Assembly: GCA_051275005.1 (NCBI GenBank)
Contig: JBNMOP010000013.1
Span: forward strand, 1 to 43,890
Length of the DNA stretch: 43,890 nucleotides
Reading direction: 5' to 3'
From: Eutrophobius sp051275005
Lineage (GTDB): Bacteria; Pseudomonadota; Gammaproteobacteria; Eutrophobiales; Eutrophobiaceae
The notes below the pieces were generated by a model. That model saw only the letters and a program-made list of their open reading frames with translations, made no database searches and was not told the origin of the DNA. This document shows positions 33,376-42,904 of the stretch, piece by piece; the stretch's first letter is position 1, and each line of letters starts with the position of its first letter. Made by a program: the position numbers and the translations under genes.

Positions 33376-36036
33376 ATGATAAGTCGTCCTGTTTTATTAG
33401 CTTTCATTTCAATACTGTATACATCACAGGTTTTAGCTGATCTCACTTCAGCCGACAATGCACGTGAGTCGGGTGATTATGCAACTGCCATTGCAGAATA
33501 CCGGACACTTGCAGAAGCAGGTGATAATGTCGCTCAAGCAACACTAGGCTACATGTTATATATAGGGGAAGGTGTAAGTCAAAATTATCAAGAAGCAATA
33601 ACCTGGTATGGCCCGGCAGCCGAACAGGGAAATGCCGATGCCCAGTATAATCTGGCCGTTGCATATGCATTTGGTGAAGGTACGGAGCAGAATTTTACCG
33701 AAGCGGTTAGATTATATTCCCTGGCAGCTGAACAAGATCATGCTATTGCCCAGTACAGTCTCGGGCTCTCCTATACCTATGGTGAGGGTGTCGAACGAGA
33801 TCCCGAAAATGCCGCATATTGGTATACCCAATCTGCCGACAATGGCTATGTTCGCTCCCAAGTTTTGTTAGGTAGTAAGTATCATACTGGCGACGGAGTT
33901 ACCCTTAATTATCAGGAGGCCGCAAGTTGGTATGCAAAAGCTGCAGAACAAGGCGATGCAATTGCACAATTTAATCTTGGAAGCATGTACCGTTCAGGAA
34001 CTGGTGTAGAACAGGATATTAATGAGGCGATGAAATGGTATCAATTATCATCGCAACAGGGATATATAACCGCAACGGATGAACTCACCAATCTGGAACG
34101 TGCCTTAGCCGCACAAGATAATGTTCAACAATCTACTTCTACCACTGTTATTTCAAATGAAGAGTCAGTAATAAATGACACGGTGGAAATTGACGCCCCC
34201 ACCGAAGAGTTAGATACGATAAGTTCCAACATGGATATCATACAGGAAGTTGATGAAGCATATGTATCAGAACAAGCAGAATTTAACGAAGCACAAACAG
34301 AACTATCTACTTCCGATTCCAGCTTATTAACTTTGGACAATGTTGACCCTAGTTTACCTGGGGAGATATCTAGTGTCACAGAGCAACTATTATCTGATTC
34401 TGGAGATACAAATAGTTACCACCAGGAAGTTGAAGGATCAGCCCCTGTAGAGGAAATTGGTACAGAATCCACAACTGAACAATCAAGTGGATTTTTTAGT
34501 CGCCTGTTTTCTCGCAGTAATAAAAATAAAACTGAACCTTCAGATAACTCCGAAACGGTTGAAAACAATAATGAAGAATTAATCTCTGATATTAATAGCA
34601 TGGATGACGCTCACGTTAGTCCTATGGAAGAAAAAACAGAAATTAATGAACCTGAACAAAATATCGTTGCTGAAAGTAAAGATAAGGAGTCCTCTGGTTT
34701 TTTCAGTCGCCTATTTTCCCGCGATAATAATAATAATAATCATCAAACGGAAACTTCAGATAACACCGAAGATGTTAAAGACAATAATGAAGAATTAATA
34801 TCTGATACTAATAGGATGGATGACGCTGATGTTAGTCCTATGGAAGAGATAGCAGAGATAAATGAACCAAAAAATGATGTCGTTGCCGTAGCTGAAGTGA
34901 AGGAATCAGGCGGCTTTTTCAGCCGTTTATTCAAGAGAACATCTGATGAAGATACTAATATTGATGAAACTCCTGAACCAGAAGTAATAGCAATGGCTGA
35001 GAATGCAACTTTAATAGAAGTCCCTATTGAAGATGTTGCTGAAATTGATTTCAACAGGCTAAACAATCTCTTCGAACAAGGATTAACTGAATTAGCTAAA
35101 AAAAATTACGACGAGGCAGTTAGATTATTCCGTTCAGCTGCAGCACAAGGCGACCCTATGGCCCAGCATCAAATTGGAACACTACATTATCAGGGGTTGG
35201 GACTGAAACAGGATTATGATGGCGCTGCGCTATGGTATAGACGTGCAGCAGAACAAGGAAATGTCGATGCACAGTATAGTCTTGGCAATATGTTTCTAAT
35301 GGGAGAAGGAATACCCCAGGATGATGTCCAGGCGCAGTACTGGTATAACGAGGCAGCGACACAAGGTCATACCTCCGCCATGCATAATTTACAAAATCTG
35401 GAACGCTTTTCAGAAACCAATGAATTGATTACTGAAGATATCTCCAGTGAAATTGAAGTTATTGATGACACCTTAACGAGGAATGTTGAACTCGCGATGG
35501 ATACTGAAATCACAGAATCTGGAATAGAAAAACAAGAATCATCAGACAATATAGACGCATCGATTGAACCGATGGTTCAATCTAACGCCCCAACCTCCCT
35601 TGCTATAGTAGATTATGAGCGAGGTCTGGCTTACTCATTTGGTGAAGGTGTCGCAAAAAATCTGGATGCAGCTTTTAATTATTTTAAAAAATCTGCGGAA
35701 AACAATTATCCCCCCGCTCAATATAAACTTGGGATCGCCTACGCATATGCTGAAGGTACAGCACAAGATAAATCACAAGCTGTTTACTGGTATCAAAAAG
35801 CTGCATTACAAGGTCATTCAATTGCTCAACGAAATCTCGGTGTAATATATGAGAATGGAGATGGCATAGATCAGAATAAAGCACAGGCATTGGCCTGGTA
35901 TAGTATTCTCGCAGAAAGTGGCAATGTTATGGATGTTCGTCGCCAAGAGAGTCTTTCTAATGAATTAACAGCAGATGAAATTGCTGAATCTGAACGCATA
36001 AAAAATGATTTATTAGCACGAATAATTTCAAACTAA
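33376..36036 (+). CDS. Secreted Sel1-repeat protein with GFFSRLF modules
   Basis: This is an 886-aa exported protein. A signal peptide (about 1-22, cleavage near VLA/D) is followed by about six Sel1-like repeats (A..G...AQ..LG..Y..G.GV..), then a long acidic Ser/Thr/Glu-rich segment, two further Sel1 repeats (about 575-680) and three more near the C-terminus. Within the acidic segment a block of about 70 residues occurs three times, each with GFFSRLF (residues 372-378, 441-447, 513-519), which leaves an amphipathic aromatic patch. Sel1 proteins act as periplasmic scaffolds for protein complexes; a specific partner cannot be named. A GGAGG precedes the ATG. The next genes are mlaFED, 147 bases on. 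Confidence 0.85.
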   Translation: MISRPVLLAFISILYTSQVLADLTSADNARESGDYATAIAEYRTLAEAGDNVAQATLGYMLYIGEGVSQNYQEAITWYGPAAEQGNADAQYNLAVAYAFGEGTEQNFTEAVRLYSLAAEQDHAIAQYSLGLSYTYGEGVERDPENAAYWYTQSADNGYVRSQVLLGSKYHTGDGVTLNYQEAASWYAKAAEQGDAIAQFNLGSMYRSGTGVEQDINEAMKWYQLSSQQGYITATDELTNLERALAAQDNVQQSTSTTVISNEESVINDTVEIDAPTEELDTISSNMDIIQEVDEAYVSEQAEFNEAQTELSTSDSSLLTLDNVDPSLPGEISSVTEQLLSDSGDTNSYHQEVEGSAPVEEIGTESTTEQSSGFFSRLFSRSNKNKTEPSDNSETVENNNEELISDINSMDDAHVSPMEEKTEINEPEQNIVAESKDKESSGFFSRLFSRDNNNNNHQTETSDNTEDVKDNNEELISDTNRMDDADVSPMEEIAEINEPKNDVVAVAEVKESGGFFSRLFKRTSDEDTNIDETPEPEVIAMAENATLIEVPIEDVAEIDFNRLNNLFEQGLTELAKKNYDEAVRLFRSAAAQGDPMAQHQIGTLHYQGLGLKQDYDGAALWYRRAAEQGNVDAQYSLGNMFLMGEGIPQDDVQAQYWYNEAATQGHTSAMHNLQNLERFSETNELITEDISSEIEVIDDTLTRNVELAMDTEITESGIEKQESSDNIDASIEPMVQSNAPTSLAIVDYERGLAYSFGEGVAKNLDAAFNYFKKSAENNYPPAQYKLGIAYAYAEGTAQDKSQAVYWYQKAALQGHSIAQRNLGVIYENGDGIDQNKAQALAWYSILAESGNVMDVRRQESLSNELTADEIAESERIKNDLLARIISN

Positions 36037-36183
36037 ACCACAGAGCAAGATCGTTTAGTATCAAATAAATTCGACCAAAATACAAAAAAGAACGGAAAAC
36101 AAGATCGAAGCAATAACACTTTTTTCATCTTCAGAACAATTTTATATCAGAATATAAATTACTTTTAAATGTTAACTTAACAA

Positions 36184-36984
36184 ATGAATTCCTCAGAAAC
36201 CCGTAAAAAAGTTATAGAAATTAAAAATCTTTCTACACATTACGGTGGTGTTATTGCCCTGGATAATATAAATCTGTCTCTGTATGAACGTGAGATCCTG
36301 GTTGTGATGGGCCATAGTGGTTCCGGCAAAAGCACCTTATTTAAAAACATATTAGGGCTGATGAAACGCAGCACTGGCAGCATAGAGGTTTTAGGTAAGG
36401 AAACTACCAATCTTGATAAAAAAGGATTGTATAAATTACGGCGAAATATTGGTGTGGCATTTCAAAATGGCGCATTGTTCAGCTCCTTGTCTGTAGGAGA
36501 GAATGTTGAGTTACCATTACATGAACATACAAATCTGGACAAAAGTACTATTCAAATCATGACGCGTATGAAACTTGCCTTAATGAATCTGACAGATTGC
36601 GAAGATCTTATGCCTGACCAATTATCAGGTGGCATGTTAAAACGGGCTGGTCTTGCACGAGCAGTTGTGATGGATCCTAAACTATTATTTTTTGATGAAC
36701 CATCAGCAGGTTTAGATCCAGTTACTTCAGCACAACTTGATAATCTAATACTTCAGTTACGAGACGCTTTAAATATGAGTATCGTCATCATAACGCACGA
36801 ACTTGAAAGTGCATTTCATGTTGCTGACAGAATTACGGTCCTCGATAGAGGCAAGCAAATCATTACCGGCACCAAGGAAGAAATCCGTGCAAGTGAAGAT
36901 GAACGTATAACCAATATGTTAAATCGCGTGCCTAGCAAAAAAGAAATGGACGGCGATGCCTATCTTAAAGCGCTAACTGAATGA
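36184..36984 (+). CDS. mlaF: Phospholipid transport ATP-binding protein MlaF
   Basis: This is the 266-aa ABC ATPase of the Mla system, which maintains outer-membrane lipid asymmetry. It has Walker A GHSGSGKST, the signature LSGGMLKRAGLARA (the LSGGM form typical of MlaF), Walker B LLFFDEPSAGLDP and the H-loop VIITHE. It starts an mlaFED run; mlaE begins 6 bases later. The C-terminal extension RVPSKKEMDGDAYLKALTE is usual for the family, where it contacts MlaB. Confidence 0.93.
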   Translation: MNSSETRKKVIEIKNLSTHYGGVIALDNINLSLYEREILVVMGHSGSGKSTLFKNILGLMKRSTGSIEVLGKETTNLDKKGLYKLRRNIGVAFQNGALFSSLSVGENVELPLHEHTNLDKSTIQIMTRMKLALMNLTDCEDLMPDQLSGGMLKRAGLARAVVMDPKLLFFDEPSAGLDPVTSAQLDNLILQLRDALNMSIVIITHELESAFHVADRITVLDRGKQIITGTKEEIRASEDERITNMLNRVPSKKEMDGDAYLKALTE

Positions 36985-36990
36985 ATTCGT

Positions 36991-37773
36991 ATGTACTTTA
37001 TCAAAATTAACAAATATATAGTTGACCTGATAGAAAGAATTGGCCGTTCGGGTGTGTTTCTGATCATAGGATTATGGAATATTATTATTCCACCTTATCA
37101 ACTGTTCCCTTTTTTGAAACAACTATGTTTTATTGGTACCAGATCTTTACTGGTAATCATTGTGTCCGGGGTTTTTGTTGGCATGGTAGTTGCTTTGCAA
37201 TTTTATGATACGCTTTTACGGTTTGGTTCCGTTGCATTATTAGGCTCTGCAGTGGGACTGAGTCTCATAAGAGAACTTGGACCTGTTCTCACAGCACTCA
37301 TCATTATAGGTCGAGCAGGATCAGCTATTTGTGCAGAAATCAGTATTATGCGAAATGAACAACAAATAGATGCTCTAGAGTGTATGGCAATCGACCCCTT
37401 CAAGCATTTAATTGCACCTAGACTATTAGCTGCCATGATCTCAGTGCCTATTTTAACTGCAATATTTATTACAGTTGGTATATTTGGAGGGTATTTTGTC
37501 GGAGTAATACTAATGGGTGTGAGTCCCGGCTCATATCTGGGAGGTATGTATGATTCAGTTCTCTTGCGAGACATTTTAATGGGAAGTATAAAATCATTCA
37601 TGTTTGGTTCAATCATGATTTGGGTAGCGACAGTAAAAGGTTTTTACCTTCATCTTGATAAAAGTGGTGCCCATGGTTCTGAAGGTGTAAGTAAGGTAAC
37701 AACAGATGCTGTAGTTCTAGCGTCTATCTCAGTTTTATTTGCTGATTATATAATTAGTGCAATTATCCTATAG
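36991..37773 (+). CDS. mlaE: Phospholipid transport permease MlaE
   Basis: This is the 260-aa inner-membrane permease of the MCE transport system, with about five helices. The family core FVGMVVALQFYDTLLRFG, then LIRELGPVLTALIIIGRAGSA and the EISIMRNEQQIDALECM coupling helix are clear. It lies between mlaF and mlaD with single-digit gaps, so the three are co-transcribed. Confidence 0.94.
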   Translation: MYFIKINKYIVDLIERIGRSGVFLIIGLWNIIIPPYQLFPFLKQLCFIGTRSLLVIIVSGVFVGMVVALQFYDTLLRFGSVALLGSAVGLSLIRELGPVLTALIIIGRAGSAICAEISIMRNEQQIDALECMAIDPFKHLIAPRLLAAMISVPILTAIFITVGIFGGYFVGVILMGVSPGSYLGGMYDSVLLRDILMGSIKSFMFGSIMIWVATVKGFYLHLDKSGAHGSEGVSKVTTDAVVLASISVLFADYIISAIIL

Positions 37774-37782
37774 GAATACAAA

Positions 37783-38238
37783 ATGAGCGATAAACAATCA
37801 AAAATAGAATTCGGTGTTGGTGTCTTTATGGTTTTCGGACTGATAGCCATATCATTTATTGCAATTCGTCTTGGTGACCTGAGTATGTTTGGAAAGGACC
37901 AATATGAAGTTATCGCACGATTCACATCAGCCTCGGGCCTTAGAACAGGTGCATATGTAGAGGCAGCTGGTGTACGGGTTGGGGAAATTGACAACATAGT
38001 ATTTGATACAGAAGACTATTACGCAATTGTCACGCTGAATATTGATAATGGTGTAATGATATCCGAAGATGCTATTGCATCAGTCAGGACTGCCGGGATA
38101 ATTGGCGATAAATTTGTAAAATTGACTGCGGGGGGCTCTGATGTCTATCTTACAGATGGAATGGAGATATATGAAACTGAGCCATCCATCAATCTGGAAG
38201 AACTTATTAGCAAATATATTTTTGAGAGTGGCGAATAA
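37783..38238 (+). CDS. mlaD: Phospholipid-binding MCE protein MlaD
   Basis: This 151-aa protein has one N-terminal transmembrane helix (about 12-30, VGVFMVFGLIAISFIAI) and a single MCE domain: YEVIARFTSASGLRTGAYVE, then AAGVRVGEID and RTAGIIGDKFVKLTAGGS. It forms the hexameric lipid channel bound to MlaFE. The length is normal. It ends 43 bases before the convergent mlaC gene; no mlaB is present in the expected place. Confidence 0.93.
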   Translation: MSDKQSKIEFGVGVFMVFGLIAISFIAIRLGDLSMFGKDQYEVIARFTSASGLRTGAYVEAAGVRVGEIDNIVFDTEDYYAIVTLNIDNGVMISEDAIASVRTAGIIGDKFVKLTAGGSDVYLTDGMEIYETEPSINLEELISKYIFESGE

Positions 38239-38281
38239 TAATATACTAGAACAAAATTCTATCTATTTCAGATATGGAAAT

Positions 38282-38899
38282 CTAGCCTTCCATCTCTTTT
38301 GGATTAGATCCGCTTTCTTCCTTATATTTTTCGATTCTGCGCTGGATATCTGACATCAAACCATCCATACCTTCATTTTTAACTATCGCAGCAAAGGTAC
38401 TACGATAATTGGCCACCAGACTTACTCCCTCGACAACAACATCATAGGCAAACCATTTCCCTTCATTATTTTTAAGTTTGTAATTTACTGGAATTTCAAT
38501 ATTTCCAGCAACGATGACAGTTTCTACCACACCCAGTTTTCCACGTATTACTTCATCTTTATATATAATTTCCTGATCGGTATATGCCTCAATCTTGGAA
38601 CGGTATGTAGCTTCTATATACTGAGAGAAGAATTCAGTAAATTTTTTACGCTCTTCTTCAGAAGCTCTCTTCCATTGTGTAGCAAGTACACTTTGTGACA
38701 TGCTTCTAAAATCAAATCCCTCATATATCAAAGCAGCAATTTGATTCCAACTGGTTTCACGATCCAGTGATTTATCCTGCAAGATTGATATTACTCTGTC
38801 AGTCGTATCTTTAACACGACCCATGGGAGTTGAATAATCTGCTGCAACCAGATTAAATGTAAGTAATACCAGAAAAGAAAATACCAGTGAACGAAGCAT
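38282..38899 (-). CDS. mlaC: Phospholipid-binding periplasmic shuttle MlaC
   Basis: This is a 205-aa Ttg2D/MlaC protein with a signal peptide (MLRSLVFSFLVLLTFNLVAA). It has the family features FDFRSMSQSVLATQWKRAS, KKFTEFFSQYIEATYRSKI and a C-terminal VVVEGVSLVANYRSTF. MlaC carries phospholipid between the outer membrane and MlaD. It is encoded on the opposite strand from mlaFED and converges on mlaD, unlike the usual single operon. It must have its own promoter in the gap to its right. Confidence 0.9.
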   Translation of the reverse strand: MLRSLVFSFLVLLTFNLVAADYSTPMGRVKDTTDRVISILQDKSLDRETSWNQIAALIYEGFDFRSMSQSVLATQWKRASEEERKKFTEFFSQYIEATYRSKIEAYTDQEIIYKDEVIRGKLGVVETVIVAGNIEIPVNYKLKNNEGKWFAYDVVVEGVSLVANYRSTFAAIVKNEGMDGLMSDIQRRIEKYKEESGSNPKEMEG

Positions 38900-39268
38900 A
38901 TTGATGTTCCTCGTGCTGAATAGGTTAATGTTATCTATAACCTGATATTACCTTCTGTACCAAAAAAGCCAAGTACTTTGGTAAAAATGATAATTTTATT
39001 GGTTTATTAAAAAATTAGAATTAGCCGTTAAATCAGTCCAATATATTTTTGCTATTAAATAAGCCATTGATTACTAAAGATAAACAAGTAACTTTAACCA
39101 TGAGCGCACTATCAGCCAACCTTGATAAGTTTAATGACTACAGCAAGCCATTAACCCTATGATTTTGATTAACTAAGGTAATATATAGGTCTTAATTTAC
39201 ATTTTAGACGTTAATCTCCATGACAAAAAAAATTTTTACAAATCCACGATACTCTCAGGTATTAAAGG
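38900..39268. other. Divergent intergenic region between mlaC and the second TVP38 gene
   Basis: These 369 AT-rich bases lie between two divergent genes and must hold both promoters. I see no convincing gene. A 20-codon ATG frame at 39100-39162 lacks a ribosome-binding site. No GTAAC-N16/17-CGAA motif is present, so this TVP38 gene is probably not in the ECF regulon. Confidence 0.5.
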
Positions 39269-39964
39269 ATGATTAAAGCCAATATTATCAGGCTAATTGT
39301 AGTACTGGGTATTATATTAATAAGCGCCGAATTTTTTATTTTAGGTTTTCATCATTATCTAACGATCGAAAAACTGATTGAGGTGAAGACTGTCCTTAGC
39401 GAATTCAAAACCAATTTTCCTTTATATACTGTAATTATATTTTTTCTTTTATATGTAATTGGTACAGGACTATCTCTGCCTGTCGCGGGATTTTTAACAA
39501 TTACCAGTGGGGTATTATTTGGTCTATTTTGGGGCACATTGATAGTTAGTGTTGCCGGTACCGTAGGGGCGACAATAGCATTTTTGCTTTCACGTTATTT
39601 ATTCAGAGACTATATTCAATCTCGCTATGCTGAAAAATTATCAAGGATAAACAATGGCATCACAAAAAACGGCAATATGTATCTACTTTCTTTACGATTG
39701 ATTCCAGTAATTCCATTTTTTATCATTAATGCAGGCATGGGACTAACACCAATACCAGTAGTTTCATTTTCTCTTATAAGCATAATAGGTATGGTGCCGA
39801 TATCTTTAATATTAGTTAATGGTGGAGTCCAATTGGTAGCAATTAATACCATTAAAGATATTATGTCACCACAGGTGATCGTATCACTGTCATTAATTGC
39901 CTGCATTCCATTCCTGGCACATTACATTACAGTACGTTTCAATGACAAAGAGTTGCTAAAATAA
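39269..39964 (+). CDS. Second TVP38/TMEM64-family membrane protein
   Basis: This is a 231-aa membrane protein with the same VTT-domain plan as the one at 16257: LSLPVAGFLTITSGVLFGLFWG, then AGTVGATIAFLLSRYLFRD and SLRLIPVIPFFIINAGMGLT, ending with a GMVPISLILVNGG helix. The two copies are clearly divergent in sequence. It precedes gor by 63 bases. An AAAGG directly abuts the ATG, which is closer than a normal Shine-Dalgarno, so the start may be weak or slightly misplaced. Confidence 0.85.
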   Translation: MIKANIIRLIVVLGIILISAEFFILGFHHYLTIEKLIEVKTVLSEFKTNFPLYTVIIFFLLYVIGTGLSLPVAGFLTITSGVLFGLFWGTLIVSVAGTVGATIAFLLSRYLFRDYIQSRYAEKLSRINNGITKNGNMYLLSLRLIPVIPFFIINAGMGLTPIPVVSFSLISIIGMVPISLILVNGGVQLVAINTIKDIMSPQVIVSLSLIACIPFLAHYITVRFNDKELLK

Positions 39965-40027
39965 TCATACATTTTATTGGTACCCTTAAACTCAACACTC
40001 TACTAACTTTCAAGGATTAATTATTAA

Positions 40028-41383
40028 ATGAAGAAATTCGATTTTGATCTCTTCATCATAGGCGCAGGTTCTGGTGGTGTTAGAGCAGGACGAGTTGCAG
40101 CCAGCCATGGTGCAAAAGTAGGAATTGCTGAAGAGAATTATCTTGGTGGCACATGCGTTAATGTGGGCTGTGTTCCAAAAAAATTATTTGTTTATGCATC
40201 ATATTTTTCAGAAGAGTTTGAAAATTGCAAAAGTTATGGCTGGGATGTAGAAAAAACAAATTTTAATTGGCAAAAATTAATATCAAATAAAAATCAAGAA
40301 ATATTACGGCTCAACAAAATATATGAAAAACTTTTGAATGAATCAGGTGTTGAAATAATTTATGGCAAGGCTAAATTAATTGACAATAATACAATCAATA
40401 TAAATAAAAATTCTATTAGCGCTGAGAAAATCCTCATTGCAACAGGAGCCTGGCCAACAATCCCCGACCTGCCCGGCAAGGAATTTATTATTTCGTCGAA
40501 TGATGCTTTTCATCTCGATGCATTACCTGAAAAAGTTATTGTCGTAGGTGGTGGATATATCGGCGCAGAATTTGCCGGGATATTTAATGGCCTTGGTGTT
40601 GATACAACGTTGGTTTATAGAGGCCATAAGATATTAAAAGGATTCGATACAGAATCAGGGGAATTTCTGAGTCAGGAAATAGTAAAAAAGGGTATAAAAT
40701 TACTTTTAAATACAACAATCGATTCAATATCAAAAAATGATAATGATGTATTAAAAATAGATCTGAATACAGGTCAAACTATAGATACAAATATGATTTT
40801 GTATGCAACTGGAAGACATCCAAATACAGCAGGACTAGGTTTGACTGAGATTGGCATTAAGCTTGATGAGAGTGATGCGATAATAATTAATAGTGATTTT
40901 CAATCTAGTATTCCATCAATCTATGCAATTGGTGATGTAACAAACAGGTATAATCTTACACCAGTAGCCATATCTGAAGGTATTAAGCTTGCAAATGATC
41001 TATATGGCAATAATAAATTAGATATGGACTATGAAAATATCCCTACCTGTATATTTAGTCAGCCTAATTTTGCGACCGTTGGTTTGAGTGAAGAAAGTGC
41101 AAGGGAACATAATATTGATATATCAATTTATAAAACACAATTCAAGCACATGAAACATAGTTTATCTGACAACACAGAACAAACATTCATGAAGCTAGTT
41201 GTTGATAATATCTCTGATAAAGTCATAGGCGCACATATGGTTGGCCATGATGCAGGAGAAATTATACAGGGAATCGCTATTGCCATAAAAGCAGGTGCTA
41301 CAAAAGCAGACTTTGACTCTACCATAGGAATCCACCCAACTGCAGCAGAAGAGTTTGTTACTATGCGCAATGCAACGACATAA
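40028..41383 (+). CDS. gor: Glutathione-disulfide reductase
   Basis: This is a 451-aa NADPH-dependent flavoenzyme that reduces glutathione disulfide. The FAD motif is IIGAGSGGVRAGR, the redox disulfide is GGTCVNVGCVPKKL (Cys43, Cys48), the NADPH motif is VVGGGYIGAEFAG and the FAD-binding second motif is IYAIGDVTNR. The catalytic His-Glu pair is intact in IGIHPTAAEEFV. This distinguishes it from the flavoprotein at 16970, in which His is replaced. Glutathione is the most likely substrate; another low-molecular-weight disulfide remains possible. Confidence 0.9.
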   Translation: MKKFDFDLFIIGAGSGGVRAGRVAASHGAKVGIAEENYLGGTCVNVGCVPKKLFVYASYFSEEFENCKSYGWDVEKTNFNWQKLISNKNQEILRLNKIYEKLLNESGVEIIYGKAKLIDNNTININKNSISAEKILIATGAWPTIPDLPGKEFIISSNDAFHLDALPEKVIVVGGGYIGAEFAGIFNGLGVDTTLVYRGHKILKGFDTESGEFLSQEIVKKGIKLLLNTTIDSISKNDNDVLKIDLNTGQTIDTNMILYATGRHPNTAGLGLTEIGIKLDESDAIIINSDFQSSIPSIYAIGDVTNRYNLTPVAISEGIKLANDLYGNNKLDMDYENIPTCIFSQPNFATVGLSEESAREHNIDISIYKTQFKHMKHSLSDNTEQTFMKLVVDNISDKVIGAHMVGHDAGEIIQGIAIAIKAGATKADFDSTIGIHPTAAEEFVTMRNATT

Positions 41384-41470
41384 CCTATTTATTTGTTATT
41401 TATTTTAATAACCTTCCCGTTAATGAATTTACTTCTAATTAAAATTTTGAATTTATTTTGTCTCATCAAG

Positions 41471-42232
41471 ATGCGTGAACTTATAATTATATTAATACTT
41501 ATTGTTCCAAATCAAAGTTTCGCTGACACGCCAATTTTTGCAATTGCATCAAACTTAACAGCGCCAATGACTGAGATCGTAAATCAATTTAAAATTGAAA
41601 CGGGAGAGGCAATAAGGCTCTCATTCGGATCATCTGGAAATCTGGCGCGGCAAATTATCCAGGGGGCGCCTTATGAATTATTTATCTCTGCTGGACAAGA
41701 ATATATCGATTTTCTATCTGAGCATGGAGCGCCCATAAAGTCTACTTCGGAATATATCTATGGCGACATAGGGTTTTATATCCCAAATGACTCGACCATT
41801 AATAATGCAACAACTTTTAATTCGATCATCTATGCATTGAACTTCAATTCTTATCGAAAAATAGCTATCGCTAACCCTGAACATGCACCTTACGGAATTG
41901 CTGCATTACAGGCATTGATAAATGCTGGATTATGGGCAGTTGAGAAAGATCATCTACTTCTTGCAGAAAGTGTTTCACATGTAGTTCCCTATGCATTATC
42001 CGGAAACGTGGACATTGCGATAATTCCTTACTCATTTATTTTACAAAATAACCTGAATTCCCAGGGCAAGTATTTTCCGATACCTACATCCTGGTATATA
42101 AGAATCAGTCAATATATTGTTGAATTTAATGGCGCTAGTCAGGTTAGCCTGAAGTTTAAAGAATATCTTGAACTAGAAACGACGAAAAATACTCTCTTGC
42201 AATACGGTTATCACCATATAGGAAATGAGTAA
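41471..42232 (+). CDS. modA: Molybdate-binding periplasmic protein ModA
   Basis: This is a solute-binding protein of about 253 aa for molybdate or tungstate. A signal peptide (MRELIIILILIVPNQSFA/D) precedes the mature domain FAIASNLTAPMTEIVNQF, then LSFGSSGNLARQIIQGAPYE, the characteristic oxyanion-binding serine region of ModA. I chose ATG 41471 because the longer in-frame form adds a second hydrophobic stretch before the signal peptide. modB follows with no gap. Confidence 0.88.
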   Translation: MRELIIILILIVPNQSFADTPIFAIASNLTAPMTEIVNQFKIETGEAIRLSFGSSGNLARQIIQGAPYELFISAGQEYIDFLSEHGAPIKSTSEYIYGDIGFYIPNDSTINNATTFNSIIYALNFNSYRKIAIANPEHAPYGIAALQALINAGLWAVEKDHLLLAESVSHVVPYALSGNVDIAIIPYSFILQNNLNSQGKYFPIPTSWYIRISQYIVEFNGASQVSLKFKEYLELETTKNTLLQYGYHHIGNE

Positions 42233-42904
42233 ATGGATTGGCAAGCATTTAAATTATCATTTAGCCTCGCCTTTTATACATGTTTATTTCTTATCCCTAC
42301 TGGTATATTCGTGGCCAGAATTATTGCCTGGAGACAATTTGCCGGGCGTAGCCTGTTGCAGGCCCTACTGGCATTACCGTTAATTTTACCCCCAACAGTA
42401 TTGGGTTTTTATTTACTGACTTTAATGGGAAATCGCTCACCAATTGGTCAAAGCTATGAAGCTCTGGTTGGTAATTCACTCGTATTTTCATTCGAGGGTA
42501 TACTCATTGCATCAATTATTTTTAATATCCCTTTTGCAATACAGCCCATTCAACGGGCCTTCGAATCTATTCCACATACAATAAGAGAAGCTGCATGGAC
42601 TTGTGGGTTAACTAACTGGTCTACTTTTCTTAAGATTGAATTACCACTTGCCTGGCCTGGCATTTTGACATCATTTATTTTAACGTTTGCCCATACCTTA
42701 GGTGAATTTGGTGTTGTACTAATGGTTGGTGGAAATATTGAGGGCGAAACACGGACAATTGCAATATCTATTTATGACCGAGTGCAAGCCTTTGATAACA
42801 ACAGTGCCGCTATAATGTCAGCAAGTTTACTCATAATTTCGTTTGTTTCCATTGCCTTTATTTACGTCTTCAATAATAAACTTATCCGACATTATGAATC
42901 ATAA
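42233..42904 (+). CDS. modB: Molybdate ABC transporter permease ModB
   Basis: This is a 223-aa inner-membrane permease with five predicted helices. The family segment LALPLILPPTVLGFYLL and the EAA coupling motif EAAWTCGLTNWSTFLKIELP are clear, followed by HTLGEFGVVLMVGGN. Its ATG directly follows the modA stop and its end overlaps the modC start by 11 bases, so modABC is one operon. Confidence 0.93.
   Translation: MDWQAFKLSFSLAFYTCLFLIPTGIFVARIIAWRQFAGRSLLQALLALPLILPPTVLGFYLLTLMGNRSPIGQSYEALVGNSLVFSFEGILIASIIFNIPFAIQPIQRAFESIPHTIREAAWTCGLTNWSTFLKIELPLAWPGILTSFILTFAHTLGEFGVVLMVGGNIEGETRTIAISIYDRVQAFDNNSAAIMSASLLIISFVSIAFIYVFNNKLIRHYES

Noticed and set aside
39100..39162. 20-codon frame (starting MSALSANLDK) upstream of the second TVP38 gene
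   Set aside because: There is no ribosome-binding site and no recognisable family; a frame this short is expected by chance.
39220..39276. 18-codon frame overlapping the second TVP38 start as a leader peptide
   Set aside because: It has no Shine-Dalgarno and no regulatory pattern such as repeated codons or an attenuator hairpin.
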